64,000 nt of DNA from an uncultured Pirellula sp. (GTDB lineage: Bacteria > Planctomycetota > Planctomycetia > Pirellulales > Pirellulaceae): positions 1 to 64,000 of the forward strand of contig CAITIE010000059.1 of NCBI GenBank assembly GCA_903892355.1. The letters are read 5' to 3'. A program made the translations under genes and the position numbers. A model generated the notes under the pieces. It worked only from the letters and a program-made list of their open reading frames with translations. It was not told the DNA's origin and searched no databases. This document shows positions 44,601 to 52,956 of this stretch, in pieces. Within the stretch, counting starts at the first letter, position 1, and each line of letters opens with the position of its first letter.

Positions 44601-44852
44601 CTCCTCGCGATATCGTTCCTCCGGCAAATAAGGTTGCGACCTATACTTCCTTAGCCCCTCGAGCACCGCTTTTTCGAACGGATACCTCTCGAACGCGTGC
44701 AAGGTATTGTGGTGGACGAAGATCGCAATCGGCCCTTGGGAGGGTAGATAATGAATTGCGTGTTCAAGCGCTTTGTGAACACGGTCCTGCAAGGATTCAG
44801 GACCGCAACTGGCTCCTTCCGGTAAAGAGAGCCGTTCGGTTTCGTGTGTCAC
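41604..44852 (-). CDS. DabA-like DUF2309 (UPF0753) protein, probable carbonic-anhydrase-like subunit
   Basis: The 1082-residue soluble protein has the DUF2309 pattern, beginning PIAIFVHHNTLHAFE near 41-55. The zinc site described for Halothiobacillus DabA (C-x-D, H-x14-C) is present as Cys550 and Asp552 in ITCIDDREESFRRNLEE, and His750 and Cys765 in VFVLGHGSSS ... YNCGACGGG; both spacings equal those of DabA. DAB complexes take up CO2 and hydrate it to bicarbonate in one direction, driven by a cation gradient. The protein is longer than the roughly 830-residue bacterial DabA, with 200 extra residues before the zinc site. It is first in an operon with two membrane subunits. Confidence 0.85.
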   Translation of the reverse strand: MTHETERLSLPEGASCGPESLQDRVHKALEHAIHYLPSQGPIAIFVHHNTLHAFERYPFEKAVLEGLRKYRSQPYLPEERYREEYAAGRITDSDLDEILHKEWLSSFSPEQREQLSQRGWLAPETTSERETDSDLKCRESELVMLGTDRFHLHRVMLGHVIRNGPDHELRWFMAETDALNEFRADTPPSSIRSIVNSVRNWWEQRSSSLGGASSAAGPIDLEMIQREVSRKSPSKWTDKEWSKFSLRWLYGVCQHGAAMVGEVTTDEIQVHRHRDIVYATHNYDCDSRVHELLIRFLGSITDQGFAQWGMPGREEGIFKTFSRLYGFHSPWVEPWQRELAKLIQDDSKADRDAMDSILNSFHQLGVEETELEEFIESTLLVLPGWTGMIWQLESNAEWTPQPAANGSLLELLAVRLILDRASLLESLQSILTEHQLKTLEHHDYSMETLAIALQFHEKRHVRQTVAQRAFILFQLAQLLGWPPGDLMELGVESWQKLMDEISSFGSLERRRLFHLAYERHYRVQVLDALASRGVPARMPIESISFQIITCIDDREESFRRNLEEIEPSVETFGAAGFFSVPMYFRSATDAHYIPLCPVVVKPQHFVDEIGQLSQQELQRRQAEARRVLGHASRRIHLGSRSLAVGTVTSLLGSIASLPMVTRVLAPRLTSRIRDYVARVVRPSQATTLCIERIDRSERKDIVSGSGDAKPSPDNGLNQGFTHAEMANMVDRLLGDIGMTQYSRLVFVLGHGSSSLNNPHESAYNCGACGGGRGGPNARAFASMANDLRVRRILAERGRIIPDHCVFVGGYHNTCNDAVEFFDIDRLPPSHQMEFLEAKGKLDDARKLNARERIRRFQSAPLNLNPEEALRHVETRAEDLAQARPEYNHATNAVCMVGRRSRTRGLFMDRRSFLTSYDPTTDGPDTPILNRILQAVIPVCSGISLEYYFSTVDNIGYGCGSKLPHNITSLLGVMEGAASDLRTGLSQQMVEIHEPMRILFVIENTAEAFQSIMARNPNIDLLVRNRWVQVAVLSPTSNELLVFEGDRFVPYQPLVTSLPSVSDSYECFKNRRGHLPFAAIVGS

Positions 44853-45079
44853 TGAATTGATTTTTGAAGAATTTGGTGTCCAGCGTGTAAGGAATCGAAG
44901 ACCCAGAAAACGAGGTCAGGTAAAGTGTCCCTGTCTTCTAAGCCCACTCCTCGGATTGTAGCTTGTTTTCCTCCGCTGCCGAAACTGCACTCTCATGACC
45001 GCGGGGTTACAATCCATTAATCCGAGTTGATGGTTTAGCTGACATGTTCTTAATCGCATGTGCTCTTAGCTGATTTGGC

Positions 45080-46783
45080 CTACCCCAGGATTTCCCGCTT
45101 GCGATCGATGTAATCCCAGAGAACGAACCGGTCCAAATTGTTCCCACTGGTAAAAAAGACTCTGCCTTTGGTTTGTTCGGCCATGCGATAAGCAAAACGA
45201 ATATCTTCCTCGGATTGCGACCAACTGGGGACTAAGAAGATATTAATGGTGATCCCGTCCTTTGCGCACAGCATGGCCTCCCGCATCGTTTGTTGCTCAG
45301 TACGAGGGTCTGGAGGATAGAGTAAGTAGAGTGTTTCCTCCTCGAAGTGCGCGGTTGGCAATCCGTCGGTGATCAAAACGATTTGCTTGTTCAAGGTATC
45401 CGCAGTGGCCAAGTTTTGCCGGGCGATCCGTAGCGCATGCTGGATGTTGGTGAAGTGAGGTGGAATCTCCATCTCGGTGATCCGTTCATCGCTCATGTCG
45501 GCCTTGAGCCGTACCACCGGGTTATGAATCGTCACCGGTTTTGGCATCATGTCGATGATCTCCCCCGCTGGCCGAAGTTTGGCGAAGGTGTACATCTCGA
45601 TGAAGCGGAGGAAGTCACCGGGGTACTCGCTGGAGATCAATCCTTGCAACGCGAGCGCCATCCGCTTGACGTTCATATACTGGCCGTCATGACGCATCGA
45701 GCCACTCATATCCATGATGACCATGGTCGCACATTTAGGCGTATTGCGAGTCTTAAAGATCTCAAGGTCATCGCTGCCGAGCCGGACCGGGCGTTCGTTT
45801 GGCCTGCGCAGCATCGCATTCATCACCGACTGCACGATATCTAGATTGGCGATCGAATCCCCGAACTCGTAAGCCTTGGTCGTCGGCAACTCGACGCTTC
45901 CATCCCCCACGATGCGTCCGGTATGACGACCACTTCGCGATGCTTGCAGATTGGAAAAAATCTTGTCGAGCAGTTTCGCTTGGAATGTCTTGTAGGCTTT
46001 GGGGGTCAAACGAAAAGCCCCCGATTCGCTTCGATCGAGCCCTTGTCGCTCCGCCATCTCGCGCACAACATTCTTGATCTGCTCGCGGATTTCTTCGAGG
46101 GCATTCAAGTCGTTGGGTTGTGCGTACTGACCAAGAGCCTCCATGTCGATCAGCCCGATCTGCGCTGTTTTGGCCGCTTCTTCCAACTGCTTGAGTAGCT
46201 CGTCGATTTGCTCTAACTCTTTTTTGATCTCAATCGCCTCTGGGATATCCATCTTCTGGCGACCGGTGAAGGTGTATTTCGAGATCAGTTCATCGATTTG
46301 ATACTTGTCCCCCAACGCCTCCATGGTGACCAGGACATCGCGCGCGAAATCAGGATCGCTTCGATCGGCTTGGTACCAGAGCTGTTCGAGCAGGTAGATC
46401 TGCGACAATCGTATCGCGCGATCGTATAGCCCTTTTAGCTTGGCCGGGGGCCGGACGCGCCGTGAAAGTTTTTCGAACCTTGAATTGGCTTTTTTGTCGA
46501 GTCCATCGCTTTGGTAGGTTTCGAGGATTTTTCGTTTTCGTTCCTCAAGCATCGCTTTCAACGCGTCGATGCTCGGCCCCAACCCCGCAATCTGGCTAGG
46601 GTCCAGTTCGATCGCTCGAGCTAGTTCTTCTTCCGTCAACTCGCGATAACTTCCATACGCTAACGCATGTTCGAACGCCCCGGAGACCAAATCTGGCGAC
46701 TCCTGATTCGGGCTGGGAAACTCGATCGGATTGTACTTTTGGTACACATGGACAACTCCACCGATATCGTTGCGAGGCTTCAT
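45080..46783 (-). CDS. VWA-domain protein with MIDAS motif
   Basis: The 567-residue soluble protein has a long helical N-terminal part (about 50-280; many Glu/Lys/Leu, for example KKELEQIDELLKQLEEAAKT) and a C-terminal von Willebrand A domain. The MIDAS is DMSGSM, followed by the Thr-equivalent region and VLITDGLPTAHFEEE. It ends with FFTSGNNLDRFVLWDYIDRKR. Proteins of this design often work with MoxR-type AAA ATPases in cofactor insertion or complex maturation, but no ATPase is next to it. I chose ATG 46783; the frame is open to a TTG at 46864, and that part consists of a tandem repeat. The Mg2+ transporter region lies upstream. Confidence 0.8.
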   Translation of the reverse strand: MKPRNDIGGVVHVYQKYNPIEFPSPNQESPDLVSGAFEHALAYGSYRELTEEELARAIELDPSQIAGLGPSIDALKAMLEERKRKILETYQSDGLDKKANSRFEKLSRRVRPPAKLKGLYDRAIRLSQIYLLEQLWYQADRSDPDFARDVLVTMEALGDKYQIDELISKYTFTGRQKMDIPEAIEIKKELEQIDELLKQLEEAAKTAQIGLIDMEALGQYAQPNDLNALEEIREQIKNVVREMAERQGLDRSESGAFRLTPKAYKTFQAKLLDKIFSNLQASRSGRHTGRIVGDGSVELPTTKAYEFGDSIANLDIVQSVMNAMLRRPNERPVRLGSDDLEIFKTRNTPKCATMVIMDMSGSMRHDGQYMNVKRMALALQGLISSEYPGDFLRFIEMYTFAKLRPAGEIIDMMPKPVTIHNPVVRLKADMSDERITEMEIPPHFTNIQHALRIARQNLATADTLNKQIVLITDGLPTAHFEEETLYLLYPPDPRTEQQTMREAMLCAKDGITINIFLVPSWSQSEEDIRFAYRMAEQTKGRVFFTSGNNLDRFVLWDYIDRKREILG

Positions 46784-46821
46784 GGCGTTCTCGGATGGTC
46801 TTTCGTGATCGTCGACGGAAT

Positions 46822-46875
46822 TGGTCAATGCGGCAAAAGTGGTCAATGCGACAAAATTGGTCAATGCGGTTGGTC
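46822..46875. repeat. 18-bp tandem repeat (about 2.7 copies) upstream of the VWA gene
   Basis: TGGTCAATGCGGCAAAAG at 46822, TGGTCAATGCGACAAAAT at 46840, and a partial third copy TGGTCAATGCGGT at 46858. It lies in the short gap between the DUF3748-like gene end (46902) and the VWA start (46783). If a TTG at 46864 were used, it would code for repeated LTxFxA residues. Confidence 0.9.
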
Positions 46876-46901
46876 GTCCGCAACGCCAGCAAAACGGCTG
46901 C

Positions 46902-48347
46902 TTAGCTTAGCGGTGTTGCTTCATAGTGTACGGAGCATGTCCAGAGCTGCAGCCATTGCTTTTCACCGGATTCTGTTCTGGAAGTGCCTGTATACGCATG
47001 CATTATCAGCCCCGAACCATCGGGCAGAAAATGGATAGCACCGGTGATTTTTGTGATTTCGGCCGGCAAATTCGTAACGATCTGCGTTTCGCCGGTCACT
47101 GTGTGGACCAGCGTTGGAAGGGAGTTAGAAAGTCCCGATATCCATTGTCCGTCGCCCCGAATCGCCAGTTGGTTTTCGAGGGGATGTTCCAAATGGCTCA
47201 ACTGCAACACCTTGCCCGAATCGATCTCGACGTAGTGGATTTGGACGATGCCTTCGCGATCGGGCATCGGAAAGTAAATCCGTGCGCCGTCGGGCGAGCC
47301 GAGGAGCCAATTCCGTGGGCCGGAGATTCCCCGCTCGGTATGGGTTAACCGACGCACGCGAACACCAGGACCGGCCTCCAGTCGCCCTTCACTGTCGATG
47401 GGTGCAAGACGCGAACAGGATGCGGCTACAGCAACAGTATCTTCAGAATCACCGTTTTCACTAATGCATTTTTCGATAACGCTGTGTTCACTGTCGAGGT
47501 TGGGGTCGGTCCATTCCGCCAGAAAAACCTCCTGAATGGATTCCCCTTCGGACGTGCGTACGCGCCCCAAAAATGCCATGGTCCGTTGGGGGCGATTCTC
47601 GACCCAGCATTCCTCGCACGCCATATCGATTTCATCGCTTCCTGGACGCGGATGTTGAACGACAGGGGCGATGATCCACGATTGGAACTCTCCGGAGAAG
47701 TTTTCATCGTCTTCGATGGGACTGACCCCAGGCCGATCGACGATCATGACTCCGACGGTGCGCAGATCGGTCAACGTCGATCGATTTGAGCCAGTAGACT
47801 CTTTTTCAGTATTCGTACCCATGCTGGCACGACGTTCGACGACCGCATCGTTGTACGTGAAGCTGACCGCTTTCCCATCCATCGACCAGCTATGAGCATG
47901 CGTGCCACCTCGCAGAGCGCCGAAGAGGCATGGCGCATCGACAATGCGCGCTTCAGCAGCCGCGACCCTTGCTGGTTCTCCTGTGTCCCAGACTAAGGCT
48001 CCAAAGCGACGGGTCATCGCATACGGTTGCGATTGCGAACAGTTGCGCAGACCATGGATGAAGAGCAGGCGTTGTTGGTTCGGATGGCAGACAACCGCAC
48101 CGACCCCAGGTCCCCATGCGCTTGGATGGGCTGTCTCATAAACGACCCTTGTCTCTGAGGTTACTAAATCCAGTCTCTCGATGCGGGTTGTGATCTGGAT
48201 GTCTGTATCGCGGTTTCGGGTGTCGTAATAAACGAGTCGCCCATCGGGTGAGAATACCTGGCGATGGTTGAGCGTGTGGCCGTACGGTTCATGCGTCCGT
48301 TGTTCCCATCGGCCGATCATGGTACACAACTCATGAAAGCAGGTCAC
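46902..48347 (-). CDS. DUF3748-like beta-propeller protein
   Basis: The 481-residue protein resembles the DUF3748/YidR type: HTLNHRQVFSPDGRLVYYDTRNRDTDI near the start, then repeated strand units with S-x-D-G-x-x-V/I turns (SPDGARIYF, SMDGKAVSF, GDGQWISG, PDGSGLIM), which form WD40-like propeller blades, and GGTHAHSWS. There is no signal peptide in the called frame. Start is GTG at 48347, right after the mgtE stop (TAAGTG); ATG 48320 is an alternative. It is thus coupled to mgtE. The function of the family is not known; the family name is from pattern memory. Confidence 0.65.
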   Translation of the reverse strand: MTCFHELCTMIGRWEQRTHEPYGHTLNHRQVFSPDGRLVYYDTRNRDTDIQITTRIERLDLVTSETRVVYETAHPSAWGPGVGAVVCHPNQQRLLFIHGLRNCSQSQPYAMTRRFGALVWDTGEPARVAAAEARIVDAPCLFGALRGGTHAHSWSMDGKAVSFTYNDAVVERRASMGTNTEKESTGSNRSTLTDLRTVGVMIVDRPGVSPIEDDENFSGEFQSWIIAPVVQHPRPGSDEIDMACEECWVENRPQRTMAFLGRVRTSEGESIQEVFLAEWTDPNLDSEHSVIEKCISENGDSEDTVAVAASCSRLAPIDSEGRLEAGPGVRVRRLTHTERGISGPRNWLLGSPDGARIYFPMPDREGIVQIHYVEIDSGKVLQLSHLEHPLENQLAIRGDGQWISGLSNSLPTLVHTVTGETQIVTNLPAEITKITGAIHFLPDGSGLIMHAYTGTSRTESGEKQWLQLWTCSVHYEATPLS

Positions 48348-49697
48348 TTATGACAAGAAGAGGAGTGCCACGTTGACGTAGATGAGGATCCCTAGCAGAT
48401 CGCTCAGTCCTGCTACGAACTGGTTGCTCATCATGGCCGGATCCAATCCAAATCGCTTGAACATCAAAGGGAGCAAGCTCCCCATGCACGTTCCGCAGGT
48501 CACGACGCACAGGATGGTGATGGGAATGATCAACGCATCGCGATAGGTAGGGGCCAGTAGCAACGCGCACAAGAAGCCAATGGATCCCATGATGCCACCC
48601 AAAATCAAGCCCATGATCAATTCCCTACGGACGATTGTGGACCAATCGCGAAGATCTATATCTTTGGTGATCAATGCCGAGATGATCAATGTCGAGGATT
48701 GGCTACCAGAGTTGCCACCGCTACTGATCACGAGTGGAATGAACAGGACCAACCACGAATACTTGTCGAGCCAGTCTTGGTATTGCTGCAGCGCAAACGC
48801 GGTCGATAGGGCTGCAAAAAAAAGAATCAGCAACCAAAACCCGCGTTTCCAGGAGAGAATCATCAAAGGGGTTCGCAAGTACGAATCCTTGAGTGGCTCC
48901 ACGGCAACAATCCGCTGGACATCTTCTGCGGCTTCTTCTCGCACGACGTCGATCACGTCGTCGTGGGTGATGATGCCGAGCATGTGCTGATGATCGTCGA
49001 CGACCGGAATCGCCAACATGTTGTAGAACGCCACCTTCTGGGCGACTTGTTCCTGATCATCGTGGACGTTCGCCGTCACGATGTCGGTTTTCATCAGATC
49101 CGCGAGTCGTGTCTCGGGACGGCCGATGGAAGAGATCAGCAAGCGGCCGCTGACGACACCTCGGAGATGGTTGGTGTCGTCCACGACATAGATGTAGTAG
49201 ATCGTTTCCAATCGACCCGCTTGTCGGCTCAGTTCGTCGAGGGCTTGTTTGACCGTTAACGTTTCTGATAAGCAAGCGACTTCGGTGGTCATCAGAGCGC
49301 CAGCGGTTCCCTCAGGGAACGTCTGCAGTCGGCGGATGTCGCGTCGGTCGGGAGCCGGCACCAAGGCCAAAATCTCATCAACGCGTGCTTCGGGCAATTC
49401 TCTCAACAAGTCAACCGCGTCGTCGGCTGGCAACTGAGTCACCAAAACGGCGACTTGTTTCTCGTCCTGAGTGGCCAGCAATTCCGCTTGGCGATACGAG
49501 TCGAAATACTGGAAGATTTCCGCTTGGAGCGAAGGCTGCGCATGCTGGAGCACACGCCACGATTCGTTGTTGTCTAGTCCCTCCATGAACTCCGCGGTCC
49601 GCGCGGGGTGGAGCGCAATGCAAAACTCTCGAAGATCGTCGGTGCGATCCTCTTGAAGCATTTCTCGCAGCTCAGGAAGGAATAGAGTGTTGATCAT
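48348..49697 (-). CDS. mgtE: Mg2+ transporter MgtE
   Basis: The 449-residue protein has the full MgtE order: an N-terminal Mg2+-sensing superhelical domain (LPADDAVDLLRELPEARVDEIL, about 85-110), two CBS domains (about 130-250; GVVSGRLLIS, GIITHDDVIDVVREEAAEDVQR), the plug helix, and a five-helix pore with PLVISSGGNSGSQSSTLIISAL and FKRFGLDPAMMSNQF. It imports Mg2+ and closes when cytoplasmic Mg2+ is high. It is directly followed by the DUF3748-like gene in one transcript and preceded by the DUF3500 gene end 20 bases upstream. Confidence 0.96.
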   Translation of the reverse strand: MINTLFLPELREMLQEDRTDDLREFCIALHPARTAEFMEGLDNNESWRVLQHAQPSLQAEIFQYFDSYRQAELLATQDEKQVAVLVTQLPADDAVDLLRELPEARVDEILALVPAPDRRDIRRLQTFPEGTAGALMTTEVACLSETLTVKQALDELSRQAGRLETIYYIYVVDDTNHLRGVVSGRLLISSIGRPETRLADLMKTDIVTANVHDDQEQVAQKVAFYNMLAIPVVDDHQHMLGIITHDDVIDVVREEAAEDVQRIVAVEPLKDSYLRTPLMILSWKRGFWLLILFFAALSTAFALQQYQDWLDKYSWLVLFIPLVISSGGNSGSQSSTLIISALITKDIDLRDWSTIVRRELIMGLILGGIMGSIGFLCALLLAPTYRDALIIPITILCVVTCGTCMGSLLPLMFKRFGLDPAMMSNQFVAGLSDLLGILIYVNVALLFLS

Positions 49698-49717
49698 TAA
49701 TCAAGCGACTGGTGAAT

Positions 49718-50842
<1,125 letters not shown>

Positions 50843-51047
50843 GGGAATACGCTCGTGTGGAGGGAGGGGAGAAAGGGTGGGACGGATGCCAAGTTTATCT
50901 GGACCGCGATCATTGGGGGTGGCAAGCACAATACTTACCCCCCAGGGCATTATGATCGATTCGGTGGTGAGAATATAGCCCAACAGTTCCGGCAACCGAT
51001 CGTAACTGCGTCATTCCTGGCGAATCCTACAAGCGATCAGCAGGGGA

Positions 51048-51581
51048 CTAGAACCACGTATCGATCGCTGCAATGACCACCATCAATGTTCCGATCGCCA
51101 GTTTGCCCGCCGTCCCTAGCAGCCGCCCCCACAGGGCTCCTTTGCTGATGTGGTATCCTTCACCCAGGGATTTCCCTTTCCATGCTTCACCCGCCCACGC
51201 ACCTCCAAACGCGCCGAGTGCACCGCCGACGAGAGCACCGAGGAGTGGGCCAATGATCGGGATCGGAAGGCTGATAAAGGCTCCTGCGATGCTACCGATT
51301 GTCGTGCCGCCGACCGCCAACACCATCCCGCGGCGACTACCACCACGCTTCCCAGCAACCGCTGCGCTCGCGAAGAACTCGACGACTTCCCCGAGGACAG
51401 CTAGTCCGGCAAGGATCGCGACACCAGTCCAGCCGATCCCTTGACCTTGTGGCGACGGGACCAAGGCTGCGAAGAGAGCCGATAGTCCGACGATCAACCA
51501 GTTGCCGGGTAGCGACAAGGTATTCAGGCACCATGCCGCGATATTGGCGAGTGTCAGCAACAAGGCCCAAAGGTAAAACAA
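51048..51581 (-). CDS. DUF456-family small membrane protein
   Basis: About 177 residues with the DUF456 pattern: LFYLWALLLTLANIAAW, LPGNWLIVGLSALFA, TGVAILAGLAVLGEVVEFFASA, AVGGTTIGSIAGAFI and the Gly-rich helix GPLLGALVGGALGAFGGAWAGE. It has four to five membrane helices and unknown function. I prefer the TTG at 51581 because the typical start of the family begins there and AGGGA lies about eight bases upstream; another TTG at 51650 would add 23 non-family residues. Confidence 0.8.
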   Translation of the reverse strand: MFYLWALLLTLANIAAWCLNTLSLPGNWLIVGLSALFAALVPSPQGQGIGWTGVAILAGLAVLGEVVEFFASAAVAGKRGGSRRGMVLAVGGTTIGSIAGAFISLPIPIIGPLLGALVGGALGAFGGAWAGEAWKGKSLGEGYHISKGALWGRLLGTAGKLAIGTLMVVIAAIDTWF

Positions 51582-51726
51582 TACCGAATCCCTATGACGT
51601 GAAGCTTCCCGAGCGTGCGACGAACCTGCAGCGCAGGTTGAGACTCGCAACTATAGTTCGAGTTGGGAGTATAGCTCAGAGCCACGGAGTGGTCAGTATG
51701 GTGCGTTCAATGGGATCACGGGACTG

Positions 51727-52956
51727 TTATTGCGAGTCAGGAACGGGTTGTGTCTTTGGCTCGAACACCATGGTTGCTGGGAACCGAAATTCGGCACCGA
51801 GCACACGACTGGGTGCCCTTGACAACGATATTGTCCCACCGCCCGAGTCGGTGCGGCGGTATTTCCATGCATTCCCCTCGAGCAGATCTGTCCAAACGGC
51901 CGCTGTGGCGCCGTACGGATCGAGGTCGTTCGCTTCTTCCGGTAATTTCCCGGTGGCTTCGATGAATCGGAGTGCAGCTAACCGCAGGATCACCGATTGA
52001 GCGTATCGTCCGGGAAGTGCGAACCAGCCTGGAAAACCATCCCATTCGTTTCTGAAAGAGCCGGTTTGCTTGTAATGGAGTCGCTTCCAATTGATGCTAG
52101 GCAACGCATGGGTCCACAGACTCCCCAAATCGACGCAGGCATCGAAATCTTTTTTGATAGCCGCAACTCTTTGAGCTTGCTGGAACAGTTCGTACTGTTC
52201 GAATCCATACAGGGACTTTCTCAGTTGCTCTTGGATCAGTTCCCATTCACTGCGAGGAAGGAGTTGCTTGTCGAGAGCGCGGTGCACGGCCACGCAATAG
52301 ATGCTTTGCGAGAATTGATCGATTGCAAAGGTTTCTCTGAATCTTTCGAATTTCCGCGATAACCGACCCAAGGAGTGAACGGATTGAAGGACTCGCTCCG
52401 GGTCCGATCTTTGGATTGCATCCTCGCATTCGAGGTACAGCAATCTTGCGATAACACCTAGTTCCTGATTCGGAGGAAATAACGCCGGTTCGTCGTCATC
52501 GCACCATCGATGAATGCTTGTGAGCAATTGCCGCTGCTCCTCAATGAATCGTGTTAGCATCTCCGGATTGGTTTCCCATCCTACGAACTCACCGCGCACG
52601 CCTCGTTCGATCTCTTGGTTCTTCCACCATAGATCTTCTGGTTCATCAGAGGCGACCAGCAATAGATTATGGATCTGAGCTTGTAGGTAGGGACTTCGAG
52701 CTTCGTCGGAGATACGTCCCTGCAATTCCGCAGATTCCCTGTTTCGGTTGCTCCCGAGTGCTTTGCTTGGGATTCCCACGGATATCTTGTCAGGTTGTTG
52801 GCTGAAGAATGCTCTTAACGATTGGACTGCGAGCCATTCATTCCTGGCAAACTGGATTGCAATGGCTACGATCGCGGTGGCCGCCAAAACGGTCGTCAGT
52901 TGCAATCCCAGGTGCCACCAAGGCAACGCACGCTTCGCTAAGGATGATCGAGTCAT
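51727..52956 (-). CDS. Membrane-anchored hypothetical protein of the ABC operon
   Basis: I do not recognise a family. The 409-residue protein has one N-terminal membrane helix (LGLQLTTVLAATAIVAIAIQF, in pieces, about 15-36) and a large mostly helical periplasmic or extracytoplasmic part. That part has Trp- and Glu-rich segments (EDLWWKNQEIERGVRGEFVGW) and ends with a short beta region containing DLDPYGATAAVW, a pattern that resembles the tail of planctomycete type II secretion-like pseudopilin proteins, but weakly. Its ATG overlaps the permease stop by four bases, so it is the last gene of the GntR/ABC operon and may be an accessory subunit of that transporter. Confidence 0.7.
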   Translation of the reverse strand: MTRSSLAKRALPWWHLGLQLTTVLAATAIVAIAIQFARNEWLAVQSLRAFFSQQPDKISVGIPSKALGSNRNRESAELQGRISDEARSPYLQAQIHNLLLVASDEPEDLWWKNQEIERGVRGEFVGWETNPEMLTRFIEEQRQLLTSIHRWCDDDEPALFPPNQELGVIARLLYLECEDAIQRSDPERVLQSVHSLGRLSRKFERFRETFAIDQFSQSIYCVAVHRALDKQLLPRSEWELIQEQLRKSLYGFEQYELFQQAQRVAAIKKDFDACVDLGSLWTHALPSINWKRLHYKQTGSFRNEWDGFPGWFALPGRYAQSVILRLAALRFIEATGKLPEEANDLDPYGATAAVWTDLLEGNAWKYRRTDSGGGTISLSRAPSRVLGAEFRFPATMVFEPKTQPVPDSQ

